Notes: generated by a model not told the origin, from the sequence alone. Positions 34,128-43,036 are shown, numbered from the stretch's first letter. The stretch is 64,000 nucleotides of DNA from Streptomyces sp. AC555_RSS877 (GCF_019049245.1 NZ_JAGMUK010000024.1:1-64000); one strand, 5' to 3'. Made by a program: numbers and translations.

Positions 34128-36712
34128 CGCGGACGGCCGAGACGATCGCCCACCTCTCGCGGACCCGGCCCGACCTCGTCGAACTGGCGACGTGCGTCTC
34201 GTTGACGATCAGTGTCGATCACGGTTTCCTGCGCAGGGCACGGCTGCGCTTCCTGCCCCGCACGTCGGCCGGGCTGGAGGCCGAACTGTGGTTCTCCGCC
34301 CTGGTGGAGGCGGCCGGCAGTCAGTCCCTGCTCCTGTATCCCGAGGCCGCGGAGCATCTTCGTACGGATCTCGCCCGGCGCTCGCCGCGACTGCTGCGCG
34401 ACATACGGGACTTCACCGCCGCCGAGCACGCGCGGGCCCCGATCGTCGTCCGGCTCTGCGAGGAGCTCATCTGGTCCGGGATGCACCCGGCCGACGGCGC
34501 CGAGCCCGAGGTGGCGCGCCACGCGGACCTCGTCCTGCGGACCGTGTCGGGGCAGGACACGGCCGAAGGCATGGCCGACGACATGGGCCGCTGGGTCCTG
34601 CACTACGCGCACCGGCTGCCGCTCCACCTTCAGGGCCGTGACGACGTCTGGCGGATCCAGGTCGCCTCGTGCGAGCGTCTCGGCCTCGATCCGCCCCCGG
34701 ACCCGGTCGGACGACCGGCGACGGTGACAGCGCAGGCCCGCGCCCGGGTCCAGCACACCCTGACCGTCGGCGTGACGGCCAGGTCGGACGGCATCGTCCT
34801 CAGCAGACCGCCCGCGGGCGGCGCGCGGATCCTGCACGCCAAGGGGACCCGGCACAAGGTACGGATCGACGCGCTGAGTTCGCTCACCCACACACCGGAC
34901 CCGATCCGCCTCGAAGTGCTGGACGGGCACAGCGTGCATCTGCCCTACACGGTGGTGCAGCGGATCGGCCCGGACGGCGACGTGCGCATGAGCCTCAGTC
35001 ATCCGGGGGCGGCCCTGGACGTGGCGGTCTGCGACTTCACCGGCACGAGCGCCGAGGCGGCGCACTGCGCGGTGCTGCTTCCCGACGGGACGATCGTGCT
35101 GCACGGCGGTGACGGGTCGGAGAGCGGGCGGCTGGCACCGGACACGACGCCCGGCGCCCGGAGCGGGCTGGCGCTGTCCGCTGACGGGAGCGTGGTGTCG
35201 TACGTCCAGGACGGCGTCCGGCACCATCGGCCGCTGCGCGTCGGCGCCACACCGTGGACCGGCCAGGACGAGCGGAGCGCGTCGCCGGTCCCGAGCGAGG
35301 TCACGGCCGGGCCCGGCGCCAGGTCGAGGGACGGCCAGGTGAGCGTCCGGGCCACGGCCGACGGGCGGATCCTCGCCACGTCGGCGGGGCCGTACGGCGA
35401 GCCGACGACCCGCCAGATCGGGCAGGCACCCTGGCAGGTGACCTCACTGGCCGTCAGCGGTCCCAGGCGCCTGGTGGCGGCGGTCGGAAACGATGCGACG
35501 CTCCTCGAACTCCCTTTCCCCGGCACCTCCCTGGTCTCGGGGGACCGCACGGTGAACCAGTGGGAGACCCTGCTGCGCTTCTGCGCCGACCGGGTCTTCG
35601 CCATGGGCGACGACAGCTGGGTGGTCGCCGGGGGCGGCGGACCGGTGGAGCTGAGCACCGAGGACGGCCGGGCCTACCGCGTCCTGCCGGACGTCGAGCG
35701 GGCCGCCGAGACCCCCGCCGTCCCCGCCTGGAGCCGGGGCTGCGTCGTGGTCGAGGTGCCCGTGGCGCTGATGGCGGCCCTGGCCGCGATGCCGGGCGTG
35801 GACTGCCTGGCGGCCGATGCCCCCCGTGCCGTCGGCGCCGGTGAACCGGACGACCTCGCTCAGCACCTGGCCGCGGCACGCCGGCAAGGAGTTCGGGTGG
35901 TGGTCGGCGTCGACCTGTCCGCGCCGGGCGACGAAGTCCTCGACGTCCTCGTTCACTGGCTGGACCAGGACGTCGACGGGGTACGGCTCACCGGCGCGGA
36001 AGGCGTCGGCGCGGCTTTGCTGGAGGACGTACGCCATCTGCTGGACGGGTACGACGCGCGCCTGCTGCTGTGCGCCGCCGCGCCCGCGGATCCCCCGCGC
36101 GGTGTCTTCCACGTACTGCCCGCCTCGGCGCTGGTCTCGGCGCTGGGCTTCGCCGTCCGCAGCCGCTCGATGCCGGGCGGGGCCTTCGAGCAGGCGCTCG
36201 CCCAGCTCAGAAGCGAGATCGAGAGCACGTTCGCGCCCGCGTCCCGGCCGGCCCGGCAGGTGAAACCGGCCGAGTGGGGACTCGGTCTGCCGCCCGCGCT
36301 GCCACCGGCCGCCCGGCGGCTGGCCGCGGCGATCCTGCTCTCCCTTCCCGGGTGTCCGCTCCTGCCCGGCCGGATGCTTCTGGACGATGCCGGGGCCGGC
36401 CCCGCACTGCGCACGCTGCTGGAAGTGCGGAGCAACCATCTGGCGCTGACCCGTGGACTCTGCGAAGTCCTCGACGCCGGCAGCCCTCAGGTACTCGCCG
36501 TGCTGCGCCGGTACGGCGACGACACGGTCCTGTGTCTGGTGAACGTCGCGCAGATCCCGACGACGGCCGTGCTCGACCCCCGACGCCTCGGGGGTACGAC
36601 GCGGCTGCAGGACGCCCTCGACGGTTCCGTCCTCGCCCTGCCCGAGGGGGCGTCCGTGCCCCTGCCCATGGCGGCGGGCTCCGTCCGGTGGTTCCGGATG
36701 CCCGCCCGATGA
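34124..36712 (+). CDS. Large hub protein with C-terminal pseudo-trehalose-synthase (GH13) domain
   Basis: Predicted 862 residues. About 200 N-terminal residues are helical (ATCVSLTISVDHGFLRR, then ELWFSALVEAA), a pattern seen in other MoxR/VWA-associated proteins. Residues 210-520 are beta-rich with propeller-like repeats (SGLALSADGSVVSY, TSLAVSGPRRLVAAV). Residues 531-862 follow the order of trehalose synthase: MPGVDCLAAD, then DLAQHLAAARRQGVRVVVGV, then WLDQDVDGVRLTGAEG, LLLCAAAP, LPGCPLLPG, and the C-terminal beta domain VLAVLRRYGDDTVLCLVNV ending VRWFRM. The GH13 nucleophile Asp is Thr (GVRLT), the acid Glu is Ala (CAAAP), and the NHD motif is absent, so it cannot be an active amylase-type enzyme. 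A role as a glucan or maltosyl sensor is inference. Confidence 0.75.
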   Translation: MTRTAETIAHLSRTRPDLVELATCVSLTISVDHGFLRRARLRFLPRTSAGLEAELWFSALVEAAGSQSLLLYPEAAEHLRTDLARRSPRLLRDIRDFTAAEHARAPIVVRLCEELIWSGMHPADGAEPEVARHADLVLRTVSGQDTAEGMADDMGRWVLHYAHRLPLHLQGRDDVWRIQVASCERLGLDPPPDPVGRPATVTAQARARVQHTLTVGVTARSDGIVLSRPPAGGARILHAKGTRHKVRIDALSSLTHTPDPIRLEVLDGHSVHLPYTVVQRIGPDGDVRMSLSHPGAALDVAVCDFTGTSAEAAHCAVLLPDGTIVLHGGDGSESGRLAPDTTPGARSGLALSADGSVVSYVQDGVRHHRPLRVGATPWTGQDERSASPVPSEVTAGPGARSRDGQVSVRATADGRILATSAGPYGEPTTRQIGQAPWQVTSLAVSGPRRLVAAVGNDATLLELPFPGTSLVSGDRTVNQWETLLRFCADRVFAMGDDSWVVAGGGGPVELSTEDGRAYRVLPDVERAAETPAVPAWSRGCVVVEVPVALMAALAAMPGVDCLAADAPRAVGAGEPDDLAQHLAAARRQGVRVVVGVDLSAPGDEVLDVLVHWLDQDVDGVRLTGAEGVGAALLEDVRHLLDGYDARLLLCAAAPADPPRGVFHVLPASALVSALGFAVRSRSMPGGAFEQALAQLRSEIESTFAPASRPARQVKPAEWGLGLPPALPPAARRLAAAILLSLPGCPLLPGRMLLDDAGAGPALRTLLEVRSNHLALTRGLCEVLDAGSPQVLAVLRRYGDDTVLCLVNVAQIPTTAVLDPRRLGGTTRLQDALDGSVLALPEGASVPLPMAAGSVRWFRMPAR

Positions 36713-36744
36713 GAACGACCACGCCCGCCGGCAGGAGTCCGTAC

Positions 36745-37986
36745 ATGGCACGCCCGAGAATCTTCGTCAGCCACAGCTCCGGCGCCGAAAAGTGCGCCGC
36801 CGGGGGCTGTGCGTGCGTCGCGCACCGCGAGGCGGTCGTCGCGCTCCTGTCCGAGGTGGGCTGCGACCCCGTTGTCGACCAGGACGTCCTCAGGGTGGGC
36901 GACGAGTGGCACCGCAAGCTCACCCTGGAGTTGTCCCGTTGCCAGGGCACGGTGCTTCTACTGTCGCCGCACGCGTTCGACTCCGAGTACGTCATGCACG
37001 AAGCGGTGCTCTCCGTGCTCCTGAGGGAGGTGACCGGGGAACGGTTCCTGGTCCTGCCCGTGATGCTGCCCGGCGCCGGGCGCGACGACCTCGGGGACAG
37101 CCTGCTGGCGCATCTGGAACTCGAACGCCTCGACATGGCGGACTGGGCCACGGCGGCCGGCCCCGCCGAGGTGACGGACCGACTGCGGTTGCTCGTGGAG
37201 CGGCACGGGTCGCTGCCCCACCCGGAGGTGACGGAGTACGTCGCGAGCCGCATCGAGCAGGTGCCGGCCACGAGACTGTCGGACATCGCCCGGCTGCTGG
37301 GCGTGGCCCACATCGCCTACGCCGCCGACCACATGAACCACGTGGTCTCCGCGGGCCTGCTGAGCGAGCGTCCGGTGGCGGAGTTCGGGGCGGCCTGCGC
37401 GATGCGCAAGGCCCTTCGCGGCCTGCTGCCGCTGCTGCGGCACCGGGAGCACCGCCAGGACGTCGTCGACATGGTGGTGCCGTTCGCCCGGGTGCCCTCA
37501 GTGGCCGCCGCGCAGCTGCACGACCTGTGCGACACCGCCCCGGAGAGCCGCGTCGCCCTGCTGGCGGCGCGGGCCACCAAGACCGCGGAGCTGTACGTAC
37601 GGCGCGCCAGTGAATCCCCGGACCCCTGGCCCGTGCACACGCCCGTGCCGCGGCCCGGCATGGACTTCGTCGACAGTGTGGTCACCGACATCCGCGAATT
37701 CCTCCTCAACCGGTTCCTGGTGTTCGACACGCTCGACGAGGACGAGCTGCACCGCTGGCTGGCCCGGGAGGAAGAGGAGTCGGGGCCCGTCACGATCGTC
37801 CTGGGCGTCCAGCCGGACGCCGAGCTGCTACGGCGCCTGCTGACGGCGTTCCCCCGGCTGCTGTTCCTCTTCGCTCACCAGGAGGCCGGCACCGGCGGGA
37901 GCACGCCCGGGCACACGCGACTCAAGGCCCTGACGCCGAGTCAGGAGCACGACATGCTGAGCACCTACCAGCAGTTCAGCCAGTAG
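36745..37986 (+). CDS. TIR-domain protein, putative effector
   Basis: Predicted 413 residues. Residues 3-115 form a TIR-type fold: RPRIFVSHSSGAEK (first strand and loop), VVDQDVLRVGDEWHRKL, TVLLLSPHAFDSEYVMHEAV and FLVLPVMLP. Glu86 in SEYVMHE occupies the place of the catalytic Glu of NAD-cleaving TIR domains. The remaining 300 residues are helical with a second alpha/beta unit (TIVLGVQPDAELLRRLL, FPRLLFLFAHQEAG) and match nothing I know. The ATG at 36745 has AGGAG 7 bases upstream; an ATG at 36709 overlapping the previous stop would add 12 residues. It is the last gene of the operon and ends overlapping the convergent cyclase gene by 11 bases. Confidence 0.75.
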   Translation: MARPRIFVSHSSGAEKCAAGGCACVAHREAVVALLSEVGCDPVVDQDVLRVGDEWHRKLTLELSRCQGTVLLLSPHAFDSEYVMHEAVLSVLLREVTGERFLVLPVMLPGAGRDDLGDSLLAHLELERLDMADWATAAGPAEVTDRLRLLVERHGSLPHPEVTEYVASRIEQVPATRLSDIARLLGVAHIAYAADHMNHVVSAGLLSERPVAEFGAACAMRKALRGLLPLLRHREHRQDVVDMVVPFARVPSVAAAQLHDLCDTAPESRVALLAARATKTAELYVRRASESPDPWPVHTPVPRPGMDFVDSVVTDIREFLLNRFLVFDTLDEDELHRWLAREEEESGPVTIVLGVQPDAELLRRLLTAFPRLLFLFAHQEAGTGGSTPGHTRLKALTPSQEHDMLSTYQQFSQ

Positions 37987-40150
37987 CGCCGGCCGCCACG
38001 CGCACCCGCACCTCGGCCAGGGAGCGGCGCAGCTCCACGAGTTCGGGGTCACGGTCGTCGAGTGCCTCCCGCAGCGTCAGCCGACGCAGCCGGCCCGCTT
38101 GCGCCAGCCCCTTCAGCGGCGGTACGGCGTGGCCGGGGCCGACCTCGACGAACATCACCCCGGTCCGGGCAGCCCCCACCCAGTCCCGCAACGGACCGCA
38201 GCCGGTCACGGTGAGGAAGCGGAGCCTGCGGCAGCCCTCCAGTTCGTCCAGGTACGACAGCGCCTGGTTGTCGGCGATCATCAGCGATCGCAGGGCCGGA
38301 AGGCGGTGCAGCGGGCTCAGGTCGGCGATGTCACCCCGGCAGACGACGTGGTGGACGTGCGCGGTGTCCGCGAGCCGGACGAGTTCCTGGCCGGACCGCA
38401 CCTCGACCGTCTCGGCAGCCGGTGCGGCGGGCGTCCCGTCGGTGGGCCACGTCCGGACGATCTTCCGGTGCACGACGGGCCGTTGTGGGACCCAGGGCGT
38501 GACAGGACGTTCGGGAAGCGTTCCGGCGATCCTGTGTTCCGACACGACGGCACGGCGCGTCTCCTCCGCGGCGACCGTCGCGCGGGATCTCTTGTCGTCG
38601 TACATGCGCATGTCGGCGGTGTTCAGCACGTCCTTGACGGACGTTCCGCACGCGGCCCAGGCGTTGCCGAAACCGGCTCCCACGCGCACGACGCGCCCGT
38701 CGATCCGCATCGGGGCGGTGACGGCCGCCCTGAGGGTCTGTGTCAGCTCCCGGCACTCCTCGGGGCCGAGTCCGTCGGCCAGCAGGACGAACTCGTCGCC
38801 CCCGAACCGGGCGACGGTGTCCCCGTCCCGCACAGCGTCTGCCAGTCGCCGGCCGACCTCGACGAGGACCAGGTCGCCGATGTCGTACCCGAATCGCTCG
38901 TTGACCGACTGCATTCCGTCGAGATCGCAGAAGATCACGGCGAGGCCCCTCGTACGGCCGTCCTCCTGGCCGTCGGGATCCACCGTGTGGACGTGCTGTT
39001 CCTCTGCCCGGCCCGCGGGGTCGTCGCAGAGCCGCTCGGCGAGCCGTGTCCGGAGTTCCGCGGAGTTCGGCAAGCCGGTGAGAGTGTCGTGCGAGGCACG
39101 GTGGACGAGCTGGAGCTCGCGGCGCTTGCGCTCCTCGATGTCCTCGACGTGCGTGAGGAGGAATCGGGGGCCGTCGACAGCGTCGGCGACGACGGAGTTC
39201 CGCAGCGAGACCCAGATGTACGTGCCGTCCCGGCGGCCGAGACGCACGTCGGCCCGCCCGCCCTCGGCGGAGGTGCGGAGCAGGGTGCCCAGGTCCTCGG
39301 GGTGGACGAGGTCGGAGAAGGAGTAGCGGCTCATCGCGGACGCGGGGCGGCCCAGCAGCCGGCACAGGGCGTCGTTCGTACGCAAAATCCGGCCGTGCAG
39401 GTCGCCGCCCATCTCCGCGACGACCATGCCGGAGGGGGCGTACTCGAAGGCCTGCCGGAAGCTCTCCTCGCTGGCGCGCAGGGCCTGCTGCTCCCTTTCG
39501 AGCCTGACCAGTGCACGCTGCATGTTGCCGCGCAGACGCGCGTTGCTGATCGCGATGGCCGACTGGAAGGCGTACATCTGGAGCGCTTCGCGCCCCCAGG
39601 GGCCCGGACGGCGGCCGTTGCGCGGCCGGTCCACGGACACCACGCCGATCAGCTCACCACCCACGCCGCCGGGTTGACCCGGTGTGTACATCGGCGCGAA
39701 GAGCCGGTCGCCGGGGTGCCACTCGTCCGCGAAGCTCGTCACCGGTTCGTCGGGGTAGCCCGGCAGGTCGTAGTCCCCGAACGCCCGGCCTTCGGTGTAC
39801 GGCACGAAGCGCAGGTCGCCCCACTCCTCGCCCGCTTCCAGCCGTCGGTCCCAGGGCTCGCGGGAGACCACGAGTCCGGCCCGGTCCGCCTCCCGCGCAC
39901 CGCCCCCGGCGACCGCCGCGACGACGACGTCCCCGTCGGGGCGTACGAGATGCACACTGCCCAGCTCGTACCCCAGGGCCTCGACAGGTCCGTCGGCGAC
40001 CGTCTGCAGCGTGTCCGCGAGACTCCGCGCGGTGTTGACGTCGGCCAGGGTCTGATGCAATTGCCGCAGACTCGCCAGCCGGACGTACGGCTCGCTCTCC
40101 GTCTTCTCCGGCAGGTACGACCCACCGACCGGAGCATCCTCCGCCACCAT
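37976..40150 (-). CDS. GAF-PAS-GGDEF diguanylate cyclase with LRR-like C-terminus
   Basis: Predicted 724 residues from the ATG at 40150. Order: GAF (about 25-205, GELIGVVSVDRPR), PAS (225-345, FEYAPSGMVVAEMGG), GGDEF (350-535) with an intact GGDEF motif at 450-454 and the inhibitory RxxD site as RDGD at 441-444, exactly five residues before. No EAL domain follows. The last 120 residues contain leucine-rich-repeat-like sequence (LSPLHRLPALRSLMIADN, LDELEGCRRLRFLTVTGC), unusual for a cyclase. It should make cyclic di-GMP, which represses development in Streptomyces through BldD. It overlaps the TIR gene tail-to-tail. Confidence 0.88.
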   Translation of the reverse strand: MVAEDAPVGGSYLPEKTESEPYVRLASLRQLHQTLADVNTARSLADTLQTVADGPVEALGYELGSVHLVRPDGDVVVAAVAGGGAREADRAGLVVSREPWDRRLEAGEEWGDLRFVPYTEGRAFGDYDLPGYPDEPVTSFADEWHPGDRLFAPMYTPGQPGGVGGELIGVVSVDRPRNGRRPGPWGREALQMYAFQSAIAISNARLRGNMQRALVRLEREQQALRASEESFRQAFEYAPSGMVVAEMGGDLHGRILRTNDALCRLLGRPASAMSRYSFSDLVHPEDLGTLLRTSAEGGRADVRLGRRDGTYIWVSLRNSVVADAVDGPRFLLTHVEDIEERKRRELQLVHRASHDTLTGLPNSAELRTRLAERLCDDPAGRAEEQHVHTVDPDGQEDGRTRGLAVIFCDLDGMQSVNERFGYDIGDLVLVEVGRRLADAVRDGDTVARFGGDEFVLLADGLGPEECRELTQTLRAAVTAPMRIDGRVVRVGAGFGNAWAACGTSVKDVLNTADMRMYDDKRSRATVAAEETRRAVVSEHRIAGTLPERPVTPWVPQRPVVHRKIVRTWPTDGTPAAPAAETVEVRSGQELVRLADTAHVHHVVCRGDIADLSPLHRLPALRSLMIADNQALSYLDELEGCRRLRFLTVTGCGPLRDWVGAARTGVMFVEVGPGHAVPPLKGLAQAGRLRRLTLREALDDRDPELVELRRSLAEVRVRVAAGATG

Positions 40151-40266
40151 GTGCGCCCCCAACTCCCAGCTCCCCCTGGGAATTCAGGATAAGAGGTCGA
40201 CGCGCCCACCAGCAGGGACCGGAGCCTGTCCGGCGGGATCCTGTGGGGGGGCGCGTCGCCGAGGCA

Positions 40267-40288
40267 CCGGCGGCCGGGTCCGGCCGCC
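40267..40288 (-). terminator. Hairpin terminator after the MBL-fold hydrolase gene
   Basis: GGCGGCCGG and CCGGCCGCC form a strong stem with a very tight centre, 22 bases after the stop of the metallo-hydrolase gene on the minus strand and before the convergent-facing intergenic space of the cyclase gene. No U-tract is present. Confidence 0.5.
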
Positions 40289-40309
40289 CGCCCGGAACCT
40301 CAGGGAACC

Positions 40310-41575
40310 TCAGCCCGCGGGGACGGGCTCCGGCTCGCCACTGGCCTCGCCCTTGCCCTCCGGTGCGTCACCGGCCCTGTCGGCCTGCGCCCGGGCCGCC
40401 GAGCCGACCGAGGTCTTGATCGCCGCCGCGGCCGGCACGTCGGAAGCCGGCCACCCGCCCGCGGGGGTCAGGGCCACCCCTCGCCACCACGGTTCGGTCG
40501 GCACGGTCTCGGCCGTGGGCTCGAAGGGCTCGCCGGGCCGGGGCAGGGCGATCGGGGCCTTCGCCGTGCGGGCGGCGGAGACGGTGCCCTCGCCGGGATC
40601 CGTCCACGCGTGCGTGGCGAGGTTGAACGTGGCCCAGTGGATCGGCAGCAGCACGCCGTGCGGCTGTCCGCCCTGGAGGTCGAGGTGGGCACGCACGCCC
40701 TCCTCGGGGGTCATGTGGATGTCCGGCCAGAACTCGCTGTACGCACCGATCTGGATCATCGTGGCGTCGAAGGGGCCGTGCTCGGCGCCGATGTCCTGGA
40801 AGCCGTCGAAGTACCCCGTGTCGCCGCTGTGGTAGACCCGGTGCTCGTCCCCGGCGACGACCCAGGAGGCCCACAGCGTGTGCTGGGTGTTGCGCAGGCC
40901 CCGGCCGCAGAAGTGACGGGCCGGCGTGGCCGTCAGCGTGAGACCGCCCACCTTCGTCGCCTCGTGCCAGTCCAGTTCGCGCAGCCGGTCGGCGGACACC
41001 CCCCAGTGCTCCAGGTGGGCGCCGACACCGAGCGGCACGGCGAACAGCGTGTCCGTGCCGGCCAGCGCCTTGATGGTGGGCATGTCCAGGTGGTCGTAGT
41101 GGTCGTGCGAGATCACGACGACGTCGACCGGTCCGAGCGCCGCCAGCGGCAGGGGCACCGGATGCAGCCGCTTGGGGCCGGCGAAGGCGAACGGGGAGCA
41201 GCGCTCGCCCCAGACGGGGTCGAACAGCACCCGGTGCCCGTCGATCTCGGCGAGCACGCTGGAGTGCCCCATCCAGGTCAGCCGCAGGCCGGTGGCCGGG
41301 GGCTCGGCGATGTCGGCGAGCGTGGTGGCGTGCACCGGAACCGTGCCCTTCGGGGACCGGCGGCTCCGCTCTTCCTTGTCGAAGAAGGTCTTCGCGAACT
41401 CCATCGACGAGCCTGAGGGCCGGGTGCTGGTGGTGCCCCCGGGATTCTGGAACACCCCGTCCTTGAAGTGGGGCGATCTGCGGATGCGCGCCAGGCGCTC
41501 ACCGCTCGGGTCCGCACCGAAGGCAGCGGGCCGCAGCGCGCGAAGCCCGGTGCTCGGGGAACGGAAACCGGTCAC
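40310..41575 (-). CDS. MBL-fold metallo-hydrolase, NAPE-PLD-like
   Basis: Predicted 421 residues from the GTG at 41575, which has GGAGG 6 bases upstream. The metal site is VVVISHDHYDHLD (HxHxDH), with His in TPARHFCGRG and Asp in HRVYHSGDTGYFDGF, and the final His in LLPIHWATFNLATHAWTDP. TWMGHSSVLAEIDGHRVLFDPVW is the usual start of the lactamase_B_2 domain. This is the family of N-acyl-phosphatidylethanolamine phospholipase D and UlaG-type proteins. The C-terminal 40 residues are a low-complexity tail. It is divergent from the dehydrogenase gene. Confidence 0.87.
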   Translation of the reverse strand: MTGFRSPSTGLRALRPAAFGADPSGERLARIRRSPHFKDGVFQNPGGTTSTRPSGSSMEFAKTFFDKEERSRRSPKGTVPVHATTLADIAEPPATGLRLTWMGHSSVLAEIDGHRVLFDPVWGERCSPFAFAGPKRLHPVPLPLAALGPVDVVVISHDHYDHLDMPTIKALAGTDTLFAVPLGVGAHLEHWGVSADRLRELDWHEATKVGGLTLTATPARHFCGRGLRNTQHTLWASWVVAGDEHRVYHSGDTGYFDGFQDIGAEHGPFDATMIQIGAYSEFWPDIHMTPEEGVRAHLDLQGGQPHGVLLPIHWATFNLATHAWTDPGEGTVSAARTAKAPIALPRPGEPFEPTAETVPTEPWWRGVALTPAGGWPASDVPAAAAIKTSVGSAARAQADRAGDAPEGKGEASGEPEPVPAG

Positions 41576-41677
41576 GGTGTACCTCCAGGGTGGAGTCGGT
41601 GAGGCTCCATTATGGTCGCCCCCTCTGACAACCGAGTTACCCCGTGATCCCTTCCCTGCTGACCACATTTTCTTGCA

Positions 41678-41707
41678 TTGACAGGACACGGCGAACATCT
41701 GGATACT
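41678..41707 (+). promoter_or_regulatory. Vegetative-type promoter of the Leu/Val dehydrogenase gene
   Basis: TTGACA at 41678-41683 is a perfect -35 element and GATACT at 41702-41707 a good -10 element, with an 18-base spacer. Transcription would start near 41714, leaving a short leader with a GGAGGAG ribosome site before the ATG at 41736. Confidence 0.65.
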
Positions 41708-41735
41708 GACTCACCGTTCAGTTGGAGGAGACCGC

Positions 41736-42914
41736 ATGACCGCCCCCCTCATGTCGCTCACCTGGACCGACCACCTCACCGGTCGTCAGGGATACCTGGT
41801 CGTCGACCGGCTGGTGCGCGGCGTCTCCAGCGGCGGGCTGCGCATGCGTGCGGGATGCACGCTGGACGAGGTCGCCCAGCTGGCCCGCGGCATGACCATG
41901 AAGGAGGCACTGCACTACACCCCCGAGGGCCGCTACATCCCCCTCGGCGGCGCCAAGGGCGGCATCGACTGCGACCCCCGGGAACCGGGGGCGTACGAGC
42001 TCCTGGTGCGCTACCTGCGCGCCGTGCGGCCGTACGTCGAGAGCCTGTGGACCACCGGCGAGGACCTCGGCCTCAGCCAGGACCTGGTGGACCGGGCGGC
42101 CTCGGAAGCGGGGCTCGTCTCTTCGATCCAGGCGGTGTATCCGCTGCTCGACGACGAGGTCACGGCACGGCGGCGGCTCGCGGACGCCTTCGCGGTCGAG
42201 GTCGACGGCATCGGGCTCGACGAGCTGGTCGGCGGCTGCGGGGTCGCGGAGTCGGCGCTGACGGCCCTGGACCGGGCCGGCGTGGCCTGTGCGGGTGCGC
42301 GGGTCGCCGTGCAGGGCCTGGGCACCATGGGCGGGGCCACCGCGCGCTTCCTCACGCGCGCGGGGCTCACCGTCGTGGCCGTCGCCGACATCAAGGGCAC
42401 GATCGCCAACCCGGCGGGACTCGACGTCGAGGCGTTGCTCGCGGCGCGGGACGCCCACGGCACGGTGGACCGGTCCGCGCTGCGCCCCGACGACCGCGAA
42501 CTGCCGGGTGACGCCTGGCTGTCGGCGGGCGCACAGGTGCTGGTGCCCGCGGCCGTCTCGTACGCCATCGACACCACGAACCAGGAGCGGATCACGGCCC
42601 GGTGGATCATTGAGGCGGCCAACATGCCGGTCCTCCCCGAGGCGGAGGAACTGCTGTCCGCGCGCGGGGTGACCGTACTGCCGGACGTGGTCGTGAACTC
42701 CGCGACGAACGCCTGGTGGTGGTGGACGCTGTTCGGCGACATCGACGCCGGCGCGGACGCGGCCTTCGCCCACACGCGTCGCTCGATGCGCGCCCTGGTC
42801 GAGCAGATGCTGGCCCGCGCGGAGCGGGACGGAACGACCCCGCGGGCAGCCGCGCACGCCATCGTCGCGGACCGCCTGCCGGTGATCGCCGAACGGTTCG
42901 CGTGGTACCGGTAG
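41736..42914 (+). CDS. Glu/Leu/Phe/Val dehydrogenase family enzyme
   Basis: Predicted 392 residues. The catalytic-Lys motif PLGGAKGGIDCDPRE and the NAD-binding VAVQGLGTMGGATARFL identify an amino-acid dehydrogenase of the leucine/valine group; it lacks the extended N-terminus of glutamate dehydrogenases. It deaminates branched-chain amino acids or a relative, giving 2-oxo acids that in Streptomyces feed branched fatty acids and polyketides. The C-terminal VNSATNAWWWWTLFGDID is unusual in its four tryptophans. It is followed by a TetR gene that may control it. Confidence 0.87.
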   Translation: MTAPLMSLTWTDHLTGRQGYLVVDRLVRGVSSGGLRMRAGCTLDEVAQLARGMTMKEALHYTPEGRYIPLGGAKGGIDCDPREPGAYELLVRYLRAVRPYVESLWTTGEDLGLSQDLVDRAASEAGLVSSIQAVYPLLDDEVTARRRLADAFAVEVDGIGLDELVGGCGVAESALTALDRAGVACAGARVAVQGLGTMGGATARFLTRAGLTVVAVADIKGTIANPAGLDVEALLAARDAHGTVDRSALRPDDRELPGDAWLSAGAQVLVPAAVSYAIDTTNQERITARWIIEAANMPVLPEAEELLSARGVTVLPDVVVNSATNAWWWWTLFGDIDAGADAAFAHTRRSMRALVEQMLARAERDGTTPRAAAHAIVADRLPVIAERFAWYR

Positions 42915-43036
42915 GCGCGGCCCCCGTTCCCCGCCGCGAGCGGTCCTGTCAGGGGTCATTACCGGCCATGGACCGTCCCGGCCGGGAAACGACCTCCGCC
43001 CCGGCGGGCCACGGCACCACGGATTAGGGTGACCGC

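Noticed and set aside
34124..36712. The hub protein as an active alpha-amylase or trehalose synthase
   Set aside because: All catalytic acids of GH13 are substituted or missing.
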